Of a stretch of 64,000 nucleotides of DNA, positions 33,377-41,131 are shown piece by piece. Below the pieces are notes generated by a model, which had not been told where the DNA came from, did no database searches, and saw only the letters and a program-made list of their open reading frames with translations. Source of the DNA: Microbacterium lushaniae (GTDB taxonomy: Bacteria; Actinomycetota; Actinomycetes; Actinomycetales; Microbacteriaceae); the NCBI RefSeq assembly GCF_008727775.1, contig NZ_CP044232.1, positions 3,038,001 through 3,102,000 of the forward strand, read 5' to 3'. Every line of letters begins with the position of its first letter. Position 1 is the stretch's first letter. Position numbers and translations under genes: made by a program.

Positions 33377-33434
33377 GTAGGGGGTCGCTCGCTACGCCCG
33401 GGCGACGCGGGGACCGACCGCGGGTTCCTACCCT
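33377..33434 (+). promoter_or_regulatory. promoter module of glycosyltransferase 1
   Basis: GTAGGGGG-N7-CTACGCC (33377-33398) is followed after exactly 30 nt by TACCCT (33429-33434), a TANNNT-type -10 box, and 6 nt later by the ATG. That spacing would make the transcript leaderless; indeed no ribosome-binding site is visible. The whole arrangement is repeated, with the same 7- and 30-nt spacings, before the second glycosyltransferase. The GTAG and CTAC parts form an inverted repeat. Confidence 0.6.
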
Positions 33435-33440
33435 GCCGGC

Positions 33441-34220
33441 ATGCACAGATCCATATCCGTCGTCATCCCCGTCCGCAACGATGCCCGGATGCTCGAGCGC
33501 TGCCTGGCTTCGCTGGCCGAGCAGACCCGCCCGGCCGACGAGGTGCTCGTCGTGGACAACGGATCCACCGACGACAGCCGCGCCGTCGCCGAACGCTTCG
33601 GCGCCACCGTCGTCACCGAAGTCCGCCCCGGCATCACCGCCGCCTCCGCGCGCGGGTTCGACGCCGCATCCGGCGACATCATCGCGCGCTGCGACGCCGA
33701 CTCCGTGCTCCCGCCGACCTGGCTCGCGCGGATCGAGGAGACTCTCGCGGCGGACGCCGGCGCAGTCGCGGTCACCGGGCCCGCTACCTTCTACAACCTG
33801 GGCGGTGCACGAGGCGCTGTGGCGCGCTTCTTCTACGTCTCCGGCTATTTCGTCTTCATGCGGCTGATGCTCGGGCACACCGTGCTCTTCGGATCCAACT
33901 GCGCGGTGCGCGCGGAGGTGTGGCGCTCGATCAGCGCCTCGGTCCCCCGCGACGACACCGAACTGCACGACGACATGGACCTCAGCTACCGCCTGCCTGC
34001 CTCGGCGCGCGTCCGGTTCGACCGGCGCCTCGTCGTCGGCATCTCGGCCCGTCCGCTCGGCAGCTGGGCGTCTTACGGACGTCGCCTCGCGCGAGCCGCA
34101 CACACCTTCGCCGAACACTTCCCCGAGCAGCTCCCGCATCGCCGCTGGATGGCTCGTCGGCACTCGCCCTCGTCCCTCGCGGGGTCAGCATCCACCACCC
34201 TCAGAGAGGCACGATCATGA
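33441..34220 (+). CDS. family-2 glycosyltransferase
   Basis: A 259-residue GT-A enzyme. ISVVIPVRNDARMLERCLASL at residue 4 on, VLVVDNGSTDDS (nucleotide-binding Asp), GDIIARCDADSVLPPTWL (DxD metal motif, near 90), FGSNCAVRAEVW and TELHDDMDLSYRL (ED-type catalytic base region) are all in place. It transfers a sugar from a nucleotide donor; acceptor unknown. No transmembrane helix, so cytoplasmic or peripheral. The stop overlaps the start of a small membrane-protein gene. The ATG lacks a ribosome-binding site, fitting a leaderless mRNA. Confidence 0.88.
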   Translation: MHRSISVVIPVRNDARMLERCLASLAEQTRPADEVLVVDNGSTDDSRAVAERFGATVVTEVRPGITAASARGFDAASGDIIARCDADSVLPPTWLARIEETLAADAGAVAVTGPATFYNLGGARGAVARFFYVSGYFVFMRLMLGHTVLFGSNCAVRAEVWRSISASVPRDDTELHDDMDLSYRLPASARVRFDRRLVVGISARPLGSWASYGRRLARAAHTFAEHFPEQLPHRRWMARRHSPSSLAGSASTTLREARS

Positions 34221-34414
34221 ACGCCATCACCTCCTTCCTCGGCACGGCTCTGTCCCTCCTCGGCATCCTCGCCTTCACCCTGCTCGCCGGCCTCTTCGTC
34301 CTCATGTACGTCCTCATCGCCGCAGTGGCCGTGACAGTCCGCTGGTGCGTCGATGTCGCGCGGCGCGCCGGCGCCCGGCGCTCGCGCCCCCGGACGCCCA
34401 CCCCGGTGCGCTGA
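34217..34414 (+). CDS. 65-residue membrane protein
   Basis: A small protein with one or two hydrophobic segments (residues 3-45, SFLGTALSLLGILAFTLLAG then VLMYVLIAAVAVTV) and a highly basic tail ending ARRAGARRSRPRTPTPVR. The ATG overlaps the GT stop (ATGA) with AGAGAGGCA upstream, so it is co-translated. Its job may be to anchor or regulate the glycosyltransferase at the membrane. No family recognised. Confidence 0.65.
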   Translation: MNAITSFLGTALSLLGILAFTLLAGLFVLMYVLIAAVAVTVRWCVDVARRAGARRSRPRTPTPVR

Positions 34415-34720
34415 ACGGCTCGTTCGTCACTCCCGACCCTCTGCTGGCCACGACCATCGCTGTGACGATCACCCTCGTCCCGGGCGTCGCGGTTGATCGG
34501 GGCCTCACCTGGCGGCGCAGATCCGCGCTGAAAATGAATGCCGGAACGGGCCGGCCGCCGCACCCGCCGTGAAGCGGTTCGCCGCGTCCGGGAAGCCGCA
34601 CGCCCTCGCGACCGCCTGGCCTCGCAGCGGGGTTTCCGCGACCGCGCGCGCGCCGTCGTCCTGGCGTCCGGCGCGGGCATCGTCCGCGCAGGACGAAGGG
34701 AGCGGCCGAGCGATACGGCG
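34415..34720. other. gene-free stretch between the two glycosyltransferase units
   Basis: About 300 bp without a convincing gene. Short open frames on both strands have no ribosome-binding site or recognisable product. The only AT-rich spot is CTGAAAATGAATGCC near 34530. It runs into the promoter module at 34721. It may hold remains of a deleted gene, but I can name none. Confidence 0.5.
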
Positions 34721-34778
34721 GTAGGGGGCAGAACACTACGCCGGGGAGACGCCCGGCTCTGCAGGCGGCTTCTAGCCT
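34721..34778 (+). promoter_or_regulatory. promoter module of glycosyltransferase 2
   Basis: Second copy of GTAGGGGG-N7-CTACGCC (34721-34742), N30, TAGCCT (34773-34778). Spacings are identical to the first copy; the 30-nt spacer is partly alike (8 of its first 10 bases). Here the start codon is 35 nt further on, with an AAAGGAA ribosome-binding site, so this transcript would have a leader. Confidence 0.6.
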
Positions 34779-34813
34779 CACGGCACTCGACACCCGCCGA
34801 AAGGAACGACCGC

Positions 34814-35691
34814 ATGTCCACCCTCCTCCAGACAACCCGACCCCCGAACCGCCGACGCGCGATCCCGCCCCCCTGCCTGTCCGGCCGTCGGTCTCGCTCA
34901 TCATCCCGGCCTACAACGAGGAGGCCACGATCGAGCGCTGCCTCCTCGCCGCGGTATCGCAGATCGTGCCCGCCGCGGAGATCATCGTCGTCGACAACCG
35001 CTCCACCGACCGCACCGCTCTCCTGGCAGAGCGCGTCGCCCAGCGGTATCCCGGCGCGGCGATCCGGGTCGTGCAGCAGTCGAAGGTCCAGGGACTCATC
35101 CCCACGCGCAACTTCGGTTTCGCGCAGGCCACCGGGCAGATCCTGGGCCGCATCGACGCCGACACCGTCCTCGAGCCGAACTGGGTCGCGCGCGTCGCCG
35201 CGGCGATGTCCGACCCCACGGTGGGCGCGGTCACCGGCCCGGTCCGGTACTACGACCTGCCATTCCGCGGAGCCGGTGAGTTCTCCGACGACCTGGTGCG
35301 GCGTGTGCTGCGCGGCGTGAGCGGGAAGTACCCCTTCCTCTACGGCAGCAACATGGCGATGCGCGCGGATGCGTGGCGCGCGATCGAGCACGCTGCCTGC
35401 CTGGATCCCGACGACCTCCTGCACGAAGACATCGACCTTTCCGTGCACCTGCGCGACGCGGACTTCCGGGTCGCGTACGCGTCCGACATGCAGGCGAGCG
35501 TCTCGGCGCGACGCCTGCAGACCTCGCCCGCGTCCTTCCGCGACTACACCGACCGGTTCGAGCGCACCTATGCCAGACACCAGATCCACCACTGGTACCT
35601 CAAGGCGCCGGCGGTGCTGCTGCGGGCGGTCTACTGGTTGACGCGGTCGATGAGGGCGGTCGCCCCGGCGCGAGCGGCGGTGACCGCATGA
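34814..35691 (+). CDS. family-2 glycosyltransferase with an apparent -1 frameshift near its N-terminus
   Basis: The ATG at 34814 has a good ribosome-binding site (AAAGGAA), but its frame leaves the glycosyltransferase after the C6 run at 34868-34873. The frame one base back holds the full enzyme: PSVSLIIPAYNEEATIERCL, AEIIVVDNRSTDRT, GRIDADTVLEPNWV (DxD), YGSNMAMRADAW and DDLLHEDIDLSVHL. That frame has no ATG/GTG before 34966, which is past the first motif. One extra C in the run, ribosomal slippage on CCC-CCC, or a sequencing indel would join them, giving about 292 residues. Closely related to the GT2 at 33441. Confidence 0.75.
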
Positions 35692-35735
35692 TCGGCCGCG
35701 GGGGCCACCCCGTGATCGGCCGCGGGGGCCACCTC
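35688..35735 (+). repeat. 24-bp tandem duplication at the start of the AI-2E gene
   Basis: Two adjacent 24-nt units match at 22 of 24 positions and encode MIGRGGHP then VIGRGGHL. The second unit starts with GTG in frame, so either unit could supply the start codon. A recent in-frame slippage event is the simplest origin. Confidence 0.8.
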
Positions 35736-36839
35736 GTGGACGCCCCCTCGTTCGGCGCCATGATGCGCCGCCCCTACGTCGGTGGCCTCGTCCTCACCGG
35801 CGGCGTGCTCACCGCCTTCACCGCATGGACGCTCATCGGCCCGCTCGCTCCCGTGGTGTGGTGCATCGCCTTGGCGGCGTTCTTCGCCATCGGGCTCTCG
35901 CCTCTCGTACGGGCGCTTCACCGCTGGGGGATGCCCCGTCCGCTGGCCATCACCGCGGTGTCATCGGCTGTCGCCCTCGCGCTGGCCGGGGTCGTGCTGA
36001 TGATCGTTCCGCCCGTGGTCGACCAGACCACCCAACTGCTCGCACGCGCCGACGAATTCGTCGCATCCGGCGCCCTGGATTCCGTCGCCGCACAGCTGCA
36101 GCAGTTCGTGCCGGTCGCGGTCCTCGACGTCACGGCGATGCTCGACGGGATGCTCGCGGGAGTCGCGGGCGCGACGGTGCAGACCGTTTCCAGCGGAGTC
36201 GTCGGGGCCGGGTTGGCGCTGGGGAACGGGTTCTTCCTGACGACGATCGTGATCGTGCTCACCGTGTACTTCCTCGCGTCCGGACGCTGGTTCCGCGGTC
36301 AGTTCGTGGCCCTCCTCCCCCGCCGGCATCGTTACACGGGCGTGCGCGTGGTGAGCCGGGTGGGCTCGGCGGTGGGCCGCTACTTCCTCGGGCAGATGCT
36401 CCTGGCTCTCATCACCGGTGTCACCAGCCTCATCCTCCTCGTCGCGACCGGCTCGGCACTTCCGCTCCTCTTCGCCGCCGTCGCGATGATCACGGCCTTG
36501 ATCCCCCTCATCGGCATCCCGCTGGGGGCGCTGATCATCGTGGGCTCGCAGGCGCTCATCGCGCCCGCAGACCCCGTCCCGTGGCTCGTCCTCGCCGGCT
36601 GGTACGTCTTCTACATGGCCTTCGAGGCGTATGTGCTCGCGCCGCGGGTGGTCGGCCGTTCCGTCGCGATCCCCGCGGTCATGGTGCTGCTGGTCACGCT
36701 CATCGGCGGGACGCTCTACGGCATCATCGGCGCGCTTCTCGCAGTCCCCGCCGCGGTCGCCGTGAACGTGGCGGTACGCGAACTGCGCCACGCGAGAGCA
36801 CGCGCCACCGCGCGCATGCCGGTCGCCGTCGCTCCTTAG
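35688..36839 (+). CDS. AI-2E-family (UPF0118) membrane protein
   Basis: A 383-residue polytopic protein. It has the family layout: two N-terminal helices, a pair near 75-100 (ITAVSSAVALALAGVVLMIVPP), an amphipathic periplasmic/cytosolic middle (DQTTQLLARADEFV), helices around 180-205, and the conserved C-terminal cluster with PLIGIPLGAL, YVFYMAFEAYVLAPRVVG and GTLYGIIGALLAVPAAV. Members export AI-2 or act as Na+(Li+)/H+ antiporters or lipid-related permeases. ATGA overlap with the glycosyltransferase suggests joint function, perhaps moving the glycosylated product. The first 16 residues are a tandem repeat. Confidence 0.85.
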   Translation: MIGRGGHPVIGRGGHLVDAPSFGAMMRRPYVGGLVLTGGVLTAFTAWTLIGPLAPVVWCIALAAFFAIGLSPLVRALHRWGMPRPLAITAVSSAVALALAGVVLMIVPPVVDQTTQLLARADEFVASGALDSVAAQLQQFVPVAVLDVTAMLDGMLAGVAGATVQTVSSGVVGAGLALGNGFFLTTIVIVLTVYFLASGRWFRGQFVALLPRRHRYTGVRVVSRVGSAVGRYFLGQMLLALITGVTSLILLVATGSALPLLFAAVAMITALIPLIGIPLGALIIVGSQALIAPADPVPWLVLAGWYVFYMAFEAYVLAPRVVGRSVAIPAVMVLLVTLIGGTLYGIIGALLAVPAAVAVNVAVRELRHARARATARMPVAVAP

Positions 36840-37807
36840 CCCGAACGCGGCGCGGGCGCCGGCGCGCCCAGACGCCGCCGCAGCCACCCCGCACGCGCGG
36901 CGCGGGCCGCTCGGCTGAGGGCCGCGTCGGGTGCGAGGGTGTCGAACCCGTGCGCACCCCCCGGCCAGACGTGCAGTTCGGCCTCGCCCCCGCACTCCCA
37001 CACGCGGGCGGCATACGCGACGACCTCATCGCGGAAGGTCTCGGCCGATCCGACGTCCAGGAACATCGGCGGAAGCCCGGACAGGTCCGTCACTCGGCCC
37101 GGCGACGCGTACGCCGGAACGTCTCCTCGCTCGGCACCGAGGTAGGCGGTCCAGCCCGTCTCATTCGCCGTACGGTCCCATGCCCCGATACCCGCCATCT
37201 GGTGCGCCGATGGCGTGTCGTTCCGGTCATCGAGCATCGGGCACGCCAGCAGCTGCCCGCGCACGACCGGGCCGCCTCGGTCACGCCCGAGGAGTGCTGC
37301 CGCCGCGGCCAGACCGCCGCCCGCGCTCACCCCGCTCAGGATGACGCGGCGGGGGTCGATCCCGAGGCTCGTCGCCTCGGCGACGAGCCACGTCAGCCCC
37401 GAGTACACGTCCTCCAGCGGCACGGGATAGGGATGCTCAGGCGCGAGCCGGTAGTCGATCGAGGCCACGGCGCATCCCACGTCCCTCGCGAGAGCCGCAA
37501 GAGAGGGAAGATCCTCGTACGGCGTCCCCACCACCAGCCCGCCACCGTGCACGTGGTACAGGACGGGCACCGGGGTCTCCGCGTTGCGAGGGCGCAGCAT
37601 GACCATCGGCAGAGTCCTGCCGTCGACCGACGGCACCGAGTGCTCCGAGAAGTCGAACACCCCGCCGAGAGTGATCTCCGCGTCGGTCGGGCGCGTGATC
37701 CCCGCCCGGAGGCGGGCGATCTCGTCCGCTCGCAGGGTGGTGACGACGTCGGTTCGCGCCTGCAGGGCAGCGACGATCTCGGGGTCGAACGGCGGCGGGG
37801 ACGACAT
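36836..37807 (-). CDS. alpha/beta-hydrolase (HSL-type esterase)
   Basis: A 323-residue hormone-sensitive-lipase-family carboxylesterase. The oxyanion HGGG motif (HVHGGGLVVG), DYRLAPEHPYPVPLEDVYSGL, the nucleophile serine in GVSAGGG, the acid in PMFLDVGSAETFRDE and the final His in GGAHGFD are all visible. It starts 2 nt after the malG-like permease gene stops, so it is the last gene of the ABC-importer operon, and would act in the cytosol on an imported ester or acylated sugar. It overlaps the converging AI-2E gene by 4 nt. Confidence 0.87.
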   Translation of the reverse strand: MSSPPPFDPEIVAALQARTDVVTTLRADEIARLRAGITRPTDAEITLGGVFDFSEHSVPSVDGRTLPMVMLRPRNAETPVPVLYHVHGGGLVVGTPYEDLPSLAALARDVGCAVASIDYRLAPEHPYPVPLEDVYSGLTWLVAEATSLGIDPRRVILSGVSAGGGLAAAAALLGRDRGGPVVRGQLLACPMLDDRNDTPSAHQMAGIGAWDRTANETGWTAYLGAERGDVPAYASPGRVTDLSGLPPMFLDVGSAETFRDEVVAYAARVWECGGEAELHVWPGGAHGFDTLAPDAALSRAARAARAGWLRRRLGAPAPAPRSG

Positions 37808-37809
37808 TG

Positions 37810-38634
37810 TCAGCCCTTCAAGGAACCCTGGAGGAGGGCTGCCACGAACTGACGCTGGAACACCAGGAACACGATCAGCGTGGGGGTCAGGATCAGCAGC
37901 GATCCGGCGCACAGCAGCGGGATGTCGGTGCCCCATTGCCCCTGGAACGCGCCGAGGGCCCCGGCCATCGTCCGCTTGGCCGGATCGTCCACGAGCACGA
38001 CGGCCAGCAGGAACTGATTCCACGTCCACAGGAAGAGGAGGATCGCGAGCGAGGACAGCGCCGGCAGCGACAGCGGCACATGGATGCGCCAGAACAGCTG
38101 CCAGGTCGTGGCGCCGTCGACGCGGGCGGCCTCGGAGATGTCCTGCGGCATGTTGACGAAATGCGCCCGCATCCAGGTCACGGCGAACGGCATGAACAGG
38201 CCGACCAGCGGCAGGATGATCGCCCAGCGGGTGTTCAGCAGCCCGAGATCACGCATCTGGTAGTACAGCGGCACGATGATGCCCTCGAACGGCAGCGTCA
38301 GACCGAGCAGGAACACGATGAACACGATCCGCCCGCCCCGAGGGGCGAGGTGTCCCAGGGCGAAGCCGGCGAGCGTGGCGATCAGCACGGCGAACGGCAC
38401 GACGCCGAGTTCGATGAGCACACTCGACCACAGCAGCTGGAACATGTCGGCCGACTGGAAAGCGAGCACGAAGTTCTCCCAGTGCGGGTCCTCCGGCCAG
38501 CTGAGGCCGCCCGGGTAGGTCCCGGGCTCGTGCAGCGCCGTGACGAACAGGCTGACGAACGGGAGCACCGTGACGAGCATGAGGACGACGAGGAGGGCGC
38601 GACCCAGCCACGTCTCGCGAGCCGAGACGATCAC
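37810..38634 (-). CDS. ABC sugar importer permease, MalG-like
   Basis: A 274-residue inner-membrane permease with six predicted helices and the EAA loop EAARVDGATTWQLFWRIHVPLSLP that docks on the ATPase. GTG start overlaps the stop of the upstream permease (GTGA), with GAGAGGA upstream. Carbohydrate-uptake-1 type. No ATPase gene is in the cluster, so a shared MsiK-like ATPase elsewhere is expected. Confidence 0.92.
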   Translation of the reverse strand: MIVSARETWLGRALLVVLMLVTVLPFVSLFVTALHEPGTYPGGLSWPEDPHWENFVLAFQSADMFQLLWSSVLIELGVVPFAVLIATLAGFALGHLAPRGGRIVFIVFLLGLTLPFEGIIVPLYYQMRDLGLLNTRWAIILPLVGLFMPFAVTWMRAHFVNMPQDISEAARVDGATTWQLFWRIHVPLSLPALSSLAILLFLWTWNQFLLAVVLVDDPAKRTMAGALGAFQGQWGTDIPLLCAGSLLILTPTLIVFLVFQRQFVAALLQGSLKG

Positions 38635-39602
38635 GCGTCACGTCCTCTCAGGACGCGTTGCAGGGGGATCACGACGAGCAGGACCAGCACCATCAGGACC
38701 ATCGCCAGCGCGGATGCGGTGCCGATGTCGCGCTGGAAGAACGCGAGGTAGTAGATCTGCAGTCCGGGCACCAGGGTGCTGTTGGCCGGGCCGCCCTGCG
38801 TCGAGATGTAGATGATGTCGAAGCTCGCCAGCGCCGAGATGACGGTGATCGTCACGCACACCGCGAGCTCCTGCCGCACGCTGGGCAGGGTGATGGAGAA
38901 GAACTCCCGCACCGGCCCCGCACCATCGATGCGTGCCGCCTCGTACAGTGCGGGGTCGATCTTGGTCATGCCCGCCAGCAGCAGGAGCAGGCACAGTCCC
39001 AGCTGCACCCACGCGCCGATCACGCCCACGGCGGGCAAGGCGGTCTGCGTGTCCCCCAGCCATGCACGGGCGACCGCCCCCAATCCGACGAGTTCGAGGA
39101 ACTGGTTGACCACGCCCTTGGTGGACAGCTGCCAGGTCCACATGATCCCGGCGGCCACGAGCGGGATGACCTGCGGCAGGAACAGGACCGTGCGCGCCAC
39201 CGTCGCCAGCCGACTGGTCGCGATCCCGCGGATGACGTTCGCGGCGAACAGCCCGAGGATCACGGGCACGACGCTGAAGTAGAGGATCAGCTCGAAGGAG
39301 TTGAGGATCGAACCGACGAGGGTGGGGTTGGCGAACACCTGGACGTAATTGGCCAGACCCGCCCACGTGGCCGGGCTGATGCCGTCCCACTCGTACAGCG
39401 AGTACTGCGCCGTGCGCACGATGGGGCTGATGACGAAGGCGATGTAGAACAGGGCAGCCGGGAGTACCAGCACATACGCGGCCACGGTCGCCGTGAGGCG
39501 CCGTTTCCCGCGCGTGGGGGGCGCGGCCGCACGCCGGCGCGAGGTGGGGGCTGCAGCGCCGACGTCACGCGCCGACGCTGCAGCCTGGGATGGAGAGGCC
39601 AT
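38631..39602 (-). CDS. ABC sugar importer permease, MalF-like
   Basis: A 323-residue permease: a charged, Arg/Ala-rich cytosolic N-terminus (about 1-35), then six or more helices and the EAA loop EAARIDGAGPVREFFSITLPSV. It pairs with the MalG-like protein to form the channel. Starts 3 nt after the binding-protein stop. Confidence 0.92.
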   Translation of the reverse strand: MASPSQAAASARDVGAAAPTSRRRAAAPPTRGKRRLTATVAAYVLVLPAALFYIAFVISPIVRTAQYSLYEWDGISPATWAGLANYVQVFANPTLVGSILNSFELILYFSVVPVILGLFAANVIRGIATSRLATVARTVLFLPQVIPLVAAGIMWTWQLSTKGVVNQFLELVGLGAVARAWLGDTQTALPAVGVIGAWVQLGLCLLLLLAGMTKIDPALYEAARIDGAGPVREFFSITLPSVRQELAVCVTITVISALASFDIIYISTQGGPANSTLVPGLQIYYLAFFQRDIGTASALAMVLMVLVLLVVIPLQRVLRGRDA

Positions 39603-39605
39603 CCG

Positions 39606-40973
39606 TCAGTCGGCGACTTCGGTCTCGTAGTCCGACTGCACGGCCGACAGCAGTCCGGCCGAATCCTGCTCTCCGGCGACGAGCCGCTGCACGTTGGGCG
39701 TCCAGCTCTGGGCGTAGATGGCTCCGGTCGCGTTGGCGATGAAGTCCATGGCGCCGTCCTTCTCGTTGATGACGTCGCCGGCGGCCAGCGTGGCCTCGGT
39801 GACGGAACCCGCTGCCACCTCCGGCATGAAGGCGTCGGCCGGACCCATGGGATGCGATCCGCCGACCTCCACCGTGATCGTGCGCGCCTCCTCGTTCGTG
39901 GCGACCCAATCGAGGAAGAACGCGGCGCAGTCCGGGTTCTCGGCGAACGCCGAGATGCCGTACGTCAGCGGCGCCGACATCGCCCCCTGTGGGCCGTCCG
40001 CCTCGAGCGGCGGCACCAGGAAGAACCCGGCGTTGTCCGGCATCTGCGTGTCGAGGTTGCCCGACTCCCAGTCGCCGCTGAAGATGAACACGCTCTCCCC
40101 GCCGATGAACCGGCTCATCATCTGGGAGTAGTCCATCGAGTTGATGTCGGGTGCGAAGTACCCGGCATCGACCCAGCGCTGCAGGTGCTCGGCGGCGGCG
40201 AGGTTGTCGGGCGTGTCGATCGTCGCGTCCGGCTTCTGGTAGATCCAGTCGTTGATCGGCGCGGTCTCACCGTACGAGGCCATGAGGCCCTGCAGCGGGA
40301 AGAGAAGGCCGCCCGTCGCACCGCCGTTGAACTGCGCCATGGGGGTCAGGCCGGCGTCCTTCGCCGCCTTCAGATACCCGTCGAACTCCTCGAGCGTGGC
40401 GGGCGCCTCGCTCATCCCGATCTGGGCGGCGAGCTCCTTGTTGTAGAAGACGCCGGTCATCGAGAAGTTGAGGCCCATGGCGTACAGCGGGCCGTCCCCG
40501 CGGCGCCCGTCCTCGTCCACGCGCAGCTGCTCCAGCTGCGATTCGGGCCACTGCGTCCACCCGAACACCTCGGCGTAGGGGTCGAGGTCGAGAAGCAGGC
40601 CGCCCTCGGCAAGCTCGGACATCTGCGGAAGGCGCATGAGGTCGGGTGGGGAGTCTCGGAGGACGCGCGGGGCGTTCTGCGTCAGCACCGCGAACTGGTC
40701 CTCGCGGGTCTCGAAGGTCACGTTGGGGTACTGCCGGGTGAACTCGTCGGCGAGTTCGATCGGAAGCGGGAAACCCGTCTCCGCGTACATGTTGAGGACG
40801 ACGTCCTCTTCTCCACACGTCGGTTCACCTCCCCCGAACACGGGGCCCGAGGAGCCCTCCGGAGCAGGGGCGTCGCCGCCGGGCGGGGCGCACGCGGTGA
40901 CTGCGAAGGCCGTGACGAGGAAGATGCCCGTTGCGAGGAGATTGCGTGACTGAGAACGCTGTGACTGAGACAC
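39606..40973 (-). CDS. ABC sugar-binding lipoprotein
   Basis: A 455-residue extracellular solute-binding protein of family 1. The signal peptide ends in a lipobox-like VTAC, with the cysteine at about residue 28 becoming lipid-modified, followed by an acidic/Gly linker. Mature features include VVLNMYAETGFPLPIELADEF, a substrate-site aromatic cluster (DLDPYAEVFGWTQW) and GGESVFIFSGDWESG. The start is a GTG with AAAGGGAG 6 nt upstream. First gene of the operon, behind a LacI operator. Ligand probably a carbohydrate, unassigned. Confidence 0.9.
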   Translation of the reverse strand: MSQSQRSQSRNLLATGIFLVTAFAVTACAPPGGDAPAPEGSSGPVFGGGEPTCGEEDVVLNMYAETGFPLPIELADEFTRQYPNVTFETREDQFAVLTQNAPRVLRDSPPDLMRLPQMSELAEGGLLLDLDPYAEVFGWTQWPESQLEQLRVDEDGRRGDGPLYAMGLNFSMTGVFYNKELAAQIGMSEAPATLEEFDGYLKAAKDAGLTPMAQFNGGATGGLLFPLQGLMASYGETAPINDWIYQKPDATIDTPDNLAAAEHLQRWVDAGYFAPDINSMDYSQMMSRFIGGESVFIFSGDWESGNLDTQMPDNAGFFLVPPLEADGPQGAMSAPLTYGISAFAENPDCAAFFLDWVATNEEARTITVEVGGSHPMGPADAFMPEVAAGSVTEATLAAGDVINEKDGAMDFIANATGAIYAQSWTPNVQRLVAGEQDSAGLLSAVQSDYETEVAD

Positions 40974-41014
40974 CGATGTCTCCCTTTCGACGTGGGACGG
41001 CACGCGGGAGCATT

Positions 41015-41034
41015 GTGCTAAACCGCGTTAGCAC
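41015..41034. promoter_or_regulatory. LacI-family operator GTGCTAA-n6-TTAGCAC
   Basis: Perfect 7-bp arms around ACCGCG, midway between the binding-protein gene and the lacI-type gene. On the minus strand it starts 5 nt after the -10 box of the importer promoter, so a bound repressor would sit on the transcription start. Confidence 0.85.
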
Positions 41035-41038
41035 GGCC

Positions 41039-41067
41039 ATCATGCCCCGCCGCGCATCGCGTGTCAA
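41039..41067 (-). promoter_or_regulatory. sigma70-type promoter of the ABC importer operon
   Basis: On the minus strand TTGACA (41067-41062), a 17-nt spacer and CATGAT (41044-41039; 4 of 6 to TATAAT). The -35 is perfect and the spacing ideal. Transcription would start near 41033, inside the LacI operator. Confidence 0.75.
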
Positions 41068-41131
41068 CGGAAATGGGAGACACGGCCTGCTCGTTGTGCG
41101 CGGCTAGGATCTTCGCAGAGCGGAGGGCCAA

